Assembly: GCA_947311845.1 (NCBI GenBank)
Contig: CAMZMU010000107.1
Location: forward strand, 22,004,359 to 22,068,358
DNA length: 64,000 bases
Source: Poa pratensis
Lineage: Eukaryota > Streptophyta > Magnoliopsida > Poales > Poaceae
Direction: 5' to 3'
Of this stretch, positions 55,775 to 64,000 are shown piece after piece; the first letter of the stretch is position 1, and every line of letters starts with the position of its first letter. The notes under the pieces are model-generated. The model ran no database searches. It was given only the letters and a program-made list of their open reading frames with translations, and was not told where the DNA came from. A program made the position numbers and the translations under genes.

Positions 55775-58160
55775 ACTACAATTTTTGGATCTCTCAAATC
55801 AACATTGAAGAAGGCCTCTGGGTTGATCATATCACCCAATTTATAAGGCTTTGGGAGATGCTTGGTGGGGAGCAACTCTAAAATGATGCTCCGGACTGAT
55901 ACGTCTCAAACGTATCTATAATTTCTGATATTCCATGTTGATATTATACCAATTGTTACATGTTTTATATACATTTCATAGCATTTTTATGCATTTTCTG
56001 GGACTAACCTATTAACAAGATGTCACAGTGTCAGTTCCTGTTTTCTGTTGTTTTTGTATTCCAGAAAAGCTAGTCTGGAAATATTCTCGGAATTGGACGA
56101 AACTTGGACAGAACCTCCTATTTTTCCAACACGAAAACGGAGTCCAGAGGAGAGACGGAGGAGGGCCACATGGCACCCACACCATGGGGCCGCGCGGCCC
56201 CCTGCCGCTCCGTGGGGTGGTGTGGGGCCCACGTGGCTCTGCAGCCGCCGCCCTTTCGCCTATTTATTCTTCCCGACGCGAAAACCCTAAATACCCGAGC
56301 CATTATCCACAAAAAGTTCAAGAGATGCCGCCGCCGTCAACCCTACCTCGGGAGGGTTCAGAAGCTCTTACCGGCACCCTGCCAGAGAAGGGAGTCATCA
56401 CCGGAGGGCTCTACATCACCATGCCTGCCTCCAGAGTGATGCGTGAGTAGTTCATCCTTGGACTACGGGTCCATGGCAGTAGCTAGATGGTTGTCTCTCC
56501 ACTTTATGCTATCATGTTTAGATCTTGTGAGCTGCCTATCATGATCAAGATCATCTTATTGTAATGCTACATGTTGTGTTTGCTGGGATCCGATGAATAT
56601 TGAATACTATGTCAAGTTGATTATCAATATATCCTATATGTTATTTATGATTTTGCATGTTTTCCGTTACTAGTAGATGCTTTGGCCAAGTAGATGCTTG
56701 TAACTACAAGAGTGAGTATTTATGCTAGATAGTGGGTTCATGCCTCCGGTAATCTGGGAGAGTGACAATAACTTCTAAGATTGTGGATGTGCTGTTGCCA
56801 CTAGGGATAAAATAACCGATGCTTAGCTTAAGGGTGCGCCGTTAGGTCTAATGCATTTGTTTACATTACGCACATTACTTAATACAATTATCCGTTGCTT
56901 GCAACTTAATACCAACGGGGAACTCGGTATGACAACCTGGCGGTGAATTATTAGTCATCGACGCTGTTGGATAACGGTCTATGTATTTTGTCGTAATGCC
57001 CACATGGATATCATAGTAATCATCATGTCATATATATGTATTGTCATGCGCTCAATATTTTGTCAATTTTCCAGCTGTAATTTGTTCACCCAACATCTTA
57101 GTTATCTTTTATGGAGAGACACCACTAGTGAACTGTGGACCCCGGTCCATTCTTTTACACTGATAATACAACCAACTGCAAACACTGTTCCTTTTCATTC
57201 TCTGCAATTTACTACTGTTTTCCACACCATACGTTTAATCCTTTGTTTTCAGCAAGCCGGTGAGATTGACAACCTCACTGTTTCGTTGGGGCAAAGTAGT
57301 TTGATTGTGTTGTGTGCAGGTTCCACGTCAGCGCGCCACTGACAACCTTCAGAAGTGATTTCTTGCTCCTACTGGTTCGATTAAATCTTGGTTTCATACT
57401 GAGGGAAAACTGCTGCTACACTGCATCATACCTTCCTCTTGGGGTCTCCCAACGAACGTGTGATCCACGCAATCACGGACACGATCACTTGGAAGCTTAA
57501 TTACAAATAATCATGCATACTTCTTGTCGTCGGCCTACAAGATGCAATTCTTGGGGCACACTACATCATAGATGCCCTCTTTGGTTTGGAAACCTTGGAC
57601 TCTCCAAAGTGAAAGATCTTTATGTGGCTAATCCTCCAAAACCGTGTGTGGACGGCCGATAGTCTAGAACAAAGGGGGTGGCAAAATTGTGGAAGACGTA
57701 AGCTTTGCAACCTAGTGGTGGAAGAATCGACCGACCATCTACACTTCAAATGCCGCTTCACAATTCGGATTTGGACTTCTTTGAAGGTGTGGCTTGGGCT
57801 CCATGATGTGTTGCCAAGTGAATGGCATCAAGCTCAATCCGTGAAGTAGTGTCGTTGCGAGATGATCCATAAGAGAGGGCCTCAACGGAAGGTGATGTCT
57901 ACGCTTGTGATGCTTGTCTCGTGGGAAGTTTGGAAAGAAAGAAACACGAGGGTCTTCTAAAACTTCTACTCCACCGCCTAAACGTTAGTGACAAAATATC
58001 AAGAGTCAGCATTGCCTCGCCGGTGCAAAAGCACTCAGTATTGTAATGCCGCGAGTGATTATTTGTTTTAGCTGTGGATTTCTCGCCACGGATTGTAAGA
58101 CCTCTAGAAACTTCTACTTAATCAATGATAATGGTAAATCTTTTGCCTTGTTTAAAAAAA
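55775..58160 (+). mobile_element. 5'-truncated LINE, interrupted by a solo LTR
   Basis: Before the LTR the frame reads FWISQINIEEGLWVDHITQF and IRLWEMLGGEQ. After removing the LTR and one CGGAC it runs on as NDAPDTITWKLNYK and then, frameshifted, SSAYKMQFLG, LILQNRVWTADSLEQRGW, CNLVVEESTDHLHFKCRF and TIRIWTSLKVWLGLHD. This is the same LINE family as 9379-10600 (FWVTHLNTQDGLSLDHISQF there). The 3' end is at the A-run 58152-58160. Confidence 0.88.
55897..57475. mobile_element. Solo LTR, 1,579 bp, 5-bp TSD CGGAC
   Basis: Starts TGATACGTCTCAAACGTATC and ends CACGCAATCA, with CGGAC on both sides (55892-55896, 57476-57480). No internal domain or second LTR. Such LTRs belong to an abundant cereal retrotransposon group; a solo LTR arises by LTR-LTR recombination. 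Confidence 0.88.
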
Positions 58161-59330
58161 ATGAAGTGTAATAGTAGAGGATAGTAAAATGTGCATGCGT
58201 GCCATGATTTGGTCTCTCTGTAGTAGCATGCAGATGGAAGGGAAAGAGCAAGTATCGCTGGTATTATTGCACCGTTCGCGTTCAAATGGAAGGTTAACGC
58301 CCAACTGGAACAGACCGTACAGATCGGTACTGGTAGCCTGCAAGACTGTATAGAAAGTTAGGAACACACCGGAGGCAGGAAGCATGTATCTTTGATCAGA
58401 GTTGTAGGATCATACGCGTTAGTTAGGAAAAATGGAAGTATTCTGTCCCAAATTAGACGGCACTTGCTCGTCCGTTAGCCAGCGGTTGGCGCCTCTCTTC
58501 TTCGTCAAGCTAGCTTGGACTGGCGAACTAGGACCTCTGTCGGTGAGCACTGAGAACAGCTTTGGTGAAGGTGTCAGCTACGTACTACACTTGCAATAGT
58601 TATACATATAGAAGTAGTACCGCGTCTGTTCCTGCATCATTTCGAGTATTGCCGACACACTGACGCATGTGCCTGCATGAGTGCATGCTATGGCTAGCTA
58701 GCTCGTGGTCGCCTGCTTTGCAGTTTCTGCAGAGCAAGCAAGGCAGCAAGCTCAGCTGTTAATGCATGTTTGCGACTATGCGAGTTCAGTGTTGGTTTTG
58801 GACTGGCGTAAAAGCTGCGATGTAAAAGCTGCGAAGTAGTAGTATATGGGGTAACCGGAGTTATGTATACGGATTTACATATACCTTGCTTTGCCTTCAC
58901 TGCCGGTATGCTGTACGTCGACACAGGACCGACAGAGAAGGAAGGAGCTCATCCATTATTGCTTCTTCCTACGTACGGCTAGACCCAGACCTCTGGAGCC
59001 CGGATGCTGTCTGTGCAAATGTGGGTGATAGTCGTATCCCTGGCCTCGTTTTACCCCAGGAAAACAAACACTCCACGATCTGCATCAGCGTGGCGATTAC
59101 CGATGTAGCAACAGACAATATATGAGTTTTTTTTTCTTTCCAAAAGACGGTCTCTGGTTCTCTGGTTTTATCAGTACTGGGCCGATCACGCGTTCGTTTC
59201 AGCCCAACTAAACGAAGGCCCAGTAAGATCTCTGGTTTCGTTTTGATTTGCTTCCGCCCGCCGCATGCTTTTTCCATGCTTAGTGCCTATGAGGCACGCA
59301 TGTATGCAAGATGCAACTATTCATGATGTA
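58161..59330. other. Intergenic, no gene seen
   Basis: Short direct repeat of AAAAGCTGCGA near 58809-58835; no gene recognised. Confidence 0.4.
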
Positions 59331-59491
59331 CTCCCTTCGTTCCACAATATATGACGTTTTAGCATGTGGACATGTTCACATATATGTAGATGTATGTAGA
59401 CATTTTTTAGTGTGCGTGTTCACTCATTGTAGCATGCATTTAGACAATATATGTGAGAGTTAAAACGTCTTATATTATGGAACGGAGGGAG
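59331..59491. mobile_element. Stowaway MITE, 161 bp
   Basis: CTCCCTTCGTTCCACAATAT and inverted ATATTATGGAACGGAGGGAG with TA on both sides. Confidence 0.92.
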
Positions 59492-59639
59492 TACTTGAAC
59501 GTCGATGCTCTGCAATTCTGCCCTGTCATGCATTGGTTTGCCCATGAAGTCGTATTTTTTTCAGGCATGTGGTGTCACTTATTAGGTTGCTGGCTGTTGT
59601 ATCGGTCGTACAGGTTTCAAGACTGAAACTCGCTGCTTA

Positions 59640-59912
59640 GACTAGCCATAGTGGTGGTATCATAGCAAGTATCATGCATGCCACGTAGGCAAAAAGATGA
59701 CGTGTCACTACATTTAATGATGAAAGAGATGATGGTGGTATCATAGGTAGATACCGTAACATAACGTGTTCCAAGAAAAGATGAGTCTACAACCTAATTA
59801 ATACAATACAATATGATACCACAAATATGTTACTACCCATAGTGGAAGTAGTAACATAGACTAGTATCATATGCATGATACTAGTATATGATACTCCCCA
59901 CTATGGCTAGTC
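59640..59912 (+). mobile_element. Harbinger/Tourist-type MITE, 273 bp, TTA TSD
   Basis: GACTAGCCATAGTGG and its inverse CCACTATGGCTAGTC, flanked by TTA (59637-59639, 59913-59915). Best copy of the family also present at 5276. Confidence 0.9.
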
Positions 59913-59996
59913 TTAGAGTTATACACTTCCTCAAGGGTGATGGTGACACACCGGAGCTGTGATATTAATGTATTAACCCTGTTTCAATCCGGAGTA

Positions 59997-60277
59997 CTCC
60001 CTCCATCTCGGTTTATTGGGCATATTTCGAGTTTCTCTGTAACCTAGGCAAGTGAGGATTGACCAAGTTAATTACTCCTAAATCATGCAATTAATTAGGA
60101 AAGACCAATAAGGTTCAATCGGAAGCGCATGCATTGGCCTAATTAAATGGAGAATTGGCTAAATCGCATGCAGATGGGTTAGAGGAAGGGATTGGGAGCA
60201 TTTCTAGGAGATCATTAATGCTAATTGTGCCTAACTCTTGATAAAATCTGGTTTTGGTATTGTGCCTAATAAGGGAG
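59997..60277. mobile_element. Stowaway MITE, 281 bp
   Basis: Left CTCCCTCCATCTCGGTTTAT + TGGGCATA and right TATTGTGCCTAATAAGGGAG form inverted ends with TA on both sides. Confidence 0.75.
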
Positions 60278-60366
60278 TACTACGTAAAACATGCTCACCA
60301 AATTAACTACGATATTATTGGCTGTTTTTTTGCGGGTAAGTATTTATTGGCTGTTGGCTCTTAATG

Positions 60367-61370
60367 CTAGCGATCCTGAGATGAGAAGAACTGCTGCAGC
60401 TTGGAAGCCAGCTCCCGGAAGACCCGAGTGGGGCGGTAGTCCTTGTTGAGGCAGACGGCGGTGGCCGTCGCTTCCAAAACGAGCTGCCATTAGAAGAGGT
60501 CGATCGATGCGTCAATATTATTAGGGACAAAGCACTCACGCTAGCTAAGATCACACTGTATACATTACCTCACGAATCACGATCCGGCAGCGTCTCAATG
60601 AAGTGCTCGACCAGTATCCTCGTGCCCTTAATTTCGCTAACCTTCACTCTGACGACAAACTTGGCACCGCGCTGCATGCAAATGCAGACGTAGAAAGACG
60701 ATTGAACCTTGAGAATTTGCAGCCTTTTACATGAGACTTCTGACGTTACATATATATGTATGTGCATTAGTTACCCTTAGAGGCATGAAGTATTGAGGTT
60801 CAGCTCCGACAGTGCCATCGCGTTGCCTGTGCATGCAACCGAGGCCTGATGCCAAGACCGGTCGACATTAGCGCTCTCGTGCTGCCGGAGGTTAAAGATA
60901 TGTAAATCAAATGGAAAAATAACCCGAGCTCTGAACAAGGACTGACCTTTCTCCATGTAGACACAATAGACAGCATTGTTAACGACTCCATACCGGTCGA
61001 GTTCACTATTGCGGACGCTCATCTCCAGTTCGAAAATTTGCCAGCCCTGGTTGAATTGCATCAACAGAAACATATATAGGGAGATATATATTGGGCTAAT
61101 CAAGTGTACCACCAAGGATTGAAACAGGGTTGAAATTCGGAGAAACCTTGGTTTTGTAACCTGGCTGATGGTTTTGTTGGAGATGCCTTGAAGTGCTCTG
61201 GCGGTAGGGGGAGCTGCGGTCACGGCCCTCACATCGCGGAACCGATGTGAGTGAACGGAGACCATGGCGAGGTGGCCTGAGGAAGAAAAGGCTCTAGACC
61301 GAGCACAGACAGAGGAAGGTGGTGGGTGCTTGGTGTTGGGAGCGAGATTGGCATCTGCAGGTTGCTGCAT
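60367..61370 (-). pseudogene. Acyl-ACP thioesterase ATL-type (hotdog), five exons, several frameshifts
   Basis: Plastid hotdog-fold thioesterase of the ATL group, which hydrolyses acyl-ACP to free (beta-keto) fatty acids. Exons on the minus strand: 61370-61161, 61046-60947, 60881-60775, 60671 to about 60570, 60483-60367. Exon 1 encodes a Ser/Arg/Ala-rich, transit-peptide-like stretch. Exon 2 has FELEMSVRNSELDRYGVVNN + AVY, the catalytic-region hallmark. Exon 3 has VACTGNAMALSELNL, exon 4 RGAKFVVRVKVSEIKGTRIL, exon 5 LVLEATATAVCLNKDYRPTR. Reading continuity fails: exon 3 appears to lack single bases at about 60872, 60844 and 60793 (CTCAATAC where a Lys codon is expected). Exon 4 reaches TGA before its splice site. 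All missing changes are one-base losses. It is a decaying pseudogene or a badly resolved real gene. Confidence 0.85.
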
Positions 61371-61424
61371 ACGTGGTAAATGAGGATGCATGGTGGTCAT
61401 ATCCTGGAGGTATGCATGCCCGTG

Positions 61425-61432
61425 TTTATATA
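61425..61432 (-). promoter_or_regulatory. TATA box of ATL-type gene
   Basis: TATATAAA on the minus strand. Its spacing puts transcription start near 61400, so the ATG at 61370 (MQQPADANL) is favoured over the in-frame ATG at 61400. Confidence 0.6.
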
Positions 61433-61433
61433 G

Positions 61434-62280
61434 AGCGACAGCGTCGAGCGTTTGTGTCCCATTCTAGCCATGTGAAAGATGAAATCGTCGTACCTATCAT
61501 CTAATGTTTGTCTGTTTTTCGTGAGCTCATAGTTACCGGTCCCAACAAGGCTACTGAACAGTAGATTTGTACCTTTTGGCATAACGCTATTGATAAGTTT
61601 ATATCTCATCTCTTAAGACTCTAACCACTAACCAGTACCAGACGATAGGTACTACAATGAATATGCCGAATGCTCCGGTCATCTAGAGTTTGGTGCCAAC
61701 CCATTTCATGTAGTAGGTGGCTTTCGGCCACCTCAAAGACGCCACTGGAGCCTGAATCGCTGTGTCGGTCCTGGTGGATTCGCTGAAAACTCCATATCAA
61801 CGTGCAACTGCCTTGATACATCGGTCTCGAACTCTCTATCACTCACCATCTCATATGGCCCCGTCGTCAGCATCATTGATTGAACCAAGAATGTTAACAC
61901 AGTTTACGGCTAAGCTCAACACCAGCTCTAGAACCGTGAGCAAACTTACTCTCGAAAAAAAAATTGCCAAACAAAATGCAGAAATGTTGTACATGTCTTT
62001 CTGCTCGGCGTCAACATGCAGAACACTACTCCTAGCGATTGCAGAAAATCCACATATGACATAAGGTAAATGGACTTCTATTCCTCATTATTAATGTGCA
62101 TCAACTGAAGAGGATATAACATCCATGAAGAAATTGAAAACACTGAATTGTTATTATACCTGCAGAGCTTTACAAATGATCCAACAGATGTAACCTTTTA
62201 AACTACCGGAGGTGGTTCAGGTAATGTCGCTACTCCGTATAATGTGCACCCACGATCGATGGAATGCTTTGTTCATCACA
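61434..62280. other. Intergenic between ATL-type gene and PEX19
   Basis: Likely includes the ATL promoter and the PEX19 3' UTR. No other gene recognised. Confidence 0.45.
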
Positions 62281-63482
62281 TCACATCACACAACAATTCT
62301 CTCCTGATTCAAGCATTTCGGGTGACCTGTAACACAAAAAGATCCCTAGTTAGTCGGTCCTTCAATGTAACTGAGGTCATACATGATTACATGTGGTGGT
62401 ACTGTGAACAGCAACATGAGACACTACAATTTAAAAAGCACGCTACTTAAACTACAACACAATTACTTTAACAGCGAAGTAGAATTTATGTTCACAGTGC
62501 AATCAGATGAACTTGCTAATTTGGTTCCATAACTAGCTGATCAAAAACTCATGTTGCTACAGAATTTGTTCACATGACCAATTACCAAGGAAAGGCCTAC
62601 TAGCACTTCAGTACAACTGAAAACTAGCAAAACAATATATGGAAGAGAAAATGGCTACAAATAACCTCCAAGTTGGTTCAGACAATAAGAAGTCAGTGCA
62701 TTTACATTCATACTAGGACACTGATGCGTGCTCAATAGCACAAATGTTTCCAGGCAGCAAGATCGACATAATTCATGCTAATCCAGGCAGACTATTATCT
62801 TGCAGTTTGAATCTAAAAGAAAAAAGTTCCGTTTTGCAGAGAAGATAAACAACAATCACAAAAAAGAAGATAGAAGAGAAACAAAGTCATGGCTCTGGCT
62901 ATAAGAGTGAAATTATACATTTTATTACTCGCAACATTTAAAAAATGATGATATTCAGTAATAGAGTTTTTATGATTATGCATCAGAAGATATAATTAAC
63001 AACTACAAATTAGTATCTAACGGCTAGCGGTACTGTATTAACGTAAAATTAAAAGGTGTCAGTAGTCCCATCAAGCATATGAACCTCCGTTTAGATGAAC
63101 GTGCAAATAATAAAAGCAGTAATGGCAGCATTGTAGTTTAAAATGGGAACGTCTGCAAGACTTACAGTTGTCCCAACTTGCTCAGGTCTAGATCTGGGAC
63201 AATATCTTGAACAAGATCACTGGGGGGCTGTCCACATTCTTGCATGGTTTGCATGATCTCGAAAATCTTAGTCATGTTCTCGGGCTCATGTTCATAAACC
63301 TCATTAAGCTTCAGCATGAGTTCAAGCTGATTGCTGTAACGCTCATAGTCTTCTTTGCTTATCTTGCTTTTGTTATCTTCCAACCATTGTGGGTACTTGT
63401 CTACAATGTCCTTCATGGGTTCATGAAGAATCTCTTTGGACAGAAGTTGTTTCATCATTGTTTCAACAATAGAATCCATATC
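62281..63482 (-). CDS. PEX19: Peroxin 19, C-terminal two exons (gene runs off window)
   Basis: Cytosolic chaperone and import receptor for peroxisomal membrane proteins, docking on PEX3. Penultimate exon 63482-63166 (acceptor CACAG, donor CT|GTAAGT): [39 protein letters not shown]-like [16 protein letters not shown] and [14 protein letters not shown]. These are the conserved mPTS-binding C-terminal domain. The last exon 62326-62281 (acceptor TTACAG) joins in phase as [15 protein letters not shown] and a TGA at 62281-62283. The final CCVM is a CaaX farnesylation box, a PEX19 hallmark. The intron between is 839 bases. ATG at 63479 is internal, not the start; upstream exons, including the PEX3-binding N-terminus, lie beyond the right edge or are not visible up to 64000. 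Confidence 0.95.
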
Positions 63483-64000
63483 CTGTGGAAGACGAGCAGT
63501 GTAAAGCCAATATGTTCATAGTTGTATGAATACAGCATAATTTTAACTGCATTTCAATGTCAAACATTTTCTTTTGAAACTTTCTATCATCAAACATTAA
63601 TTTAACAGCTTCTTTGCACGAAATTTGTCATATAAATTGTAGAATAGCAGCCAGCATATATGACTACCTCCCAAATTGACCAACAATCTGCCAAAAATAG
63701 TTTCATGGTTAACAGGGAAGCTGCACCAGGAATGCTTTAAGATTCAGAGTGTGCAAAAGATTTAGTTGGTAAAATACTGGGTATGATACTCCTCTAACCT
63801 CTTTCATCTATTTATCCTAAAAAAAACCTGTTTTATCTTTAGAACTTCTCATAAATAGTACCCATGCCCAAGAAATTAGTGATTTTGTTGCACAACTTAA
63901 CATCTCGCACATAGGCACATAGGATTGGAGCTAGCTTACGGCCCCCAGCTGAATTGCTATTAAAAATAAGGAGAATGCACTCCAAAATCAAATTACACAT
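63483..64000 (-). other. Probable PEX19 intron, no exon recognised
   Basis: AT-rich sequence upstream of the acceptor at 63483. No further PEX19 coding block found before the window ends. Confidence 0.5.

Noticed and set aside
56028..56450. 140-residue plus-strand frame
   Set aside because: Lies within the solo LTR and has no domain.
63207..63521. 104-residue plus-strand frame with hydrophobic segments
   Set aside because: Antisense of the PEX19 penultimate exon, which has clear homology and splice sites.

Overview
The window looks like nuclear DNA of a Pooideae grass (wheat, barley or oat relatives). Low-copy, mostly intron-containing plant genes lie in a sea of nested transposons: Stowaway, Harbinger-type and hAT MITEs, an Au SINE, LINE fragments, a 1.6-kb solo LTR beginning TGATACGTCTC, and a non-autonomous gypsy-like element. 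The prolamin gene at the left end has a grass endosperm box and is closest in motif to avenins and gamma-type prolamins. That narrows the lineage to Aveneae/Triticeae but does not fix the species.

Layout. 0.5-2.2 kb: minus-strand avenin-like prolamin pseudogene with its promoter. 3.5-4.9 kb: Mutator-like element with 9-bp target duplications. 5.3-8.3 kb: MITEs, a truncated sulfotransferase pseudogene, and a hAT-like element carrying an Au SINE. 9.4-10.6 kb: LINE fragment. 13.8-15.0 kb: beta-expansin gene with a one-base frameshift. 15.8-17.3 kb: Stowaway-ended element holding a dead Harbinger transposase. 17.8-20.8 kb: complete seven-exon SEC20 SNARE gene (minus). 21-30 kb: duplicated non-coding DNA, a LINE piece and two AT-rich arrays. 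30.5-32.2 kb: intact four-finger C2H2 repressor gene. 32.3-35 kb: a poly(A) retroposon with perfect target duplication and a third AT-rich array. 35-41 kb: a foldback MITE, LINE remnants, a tRNA-Glu-like locus, and a roughly 0.9-kb tandem duplication carrying a small ORF inside Stowaway-type ends. 41.3-48 kb: an older repeat split by the gypsy-like element. 49.6-50.5 kb: a second C2H2 gene with two frameshifts. 54.6-58.2 kb: hAT MITE, and a LINE split by the solo LTR. 59.3-60.3 kb: three MITEs. 60.4-61.4 kb: ATL-type hotdog thioesterase gene with several frameshifts. 62.3-63.5 kb: last two exons of PEX19, which continues off the right edge.

The genes do not form a pathway; each is an independent plant locus (seed storage, cell-wall loosening, ER SNARE, transcriptional repression, plastid thioesterase, peroxisome biogenesis). 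The most notable observations are: the duplicated TATA plus small-ORF block in Stowaway-like ends; three ultra-short retroposed insertions (11-17 bp) with 15-bp target duplications, one with an empty site in its paralogous copy; and single-base losses recurring in three otherwise gene-like loci, several of them in C-runs, which could be assembly errors or real decay.
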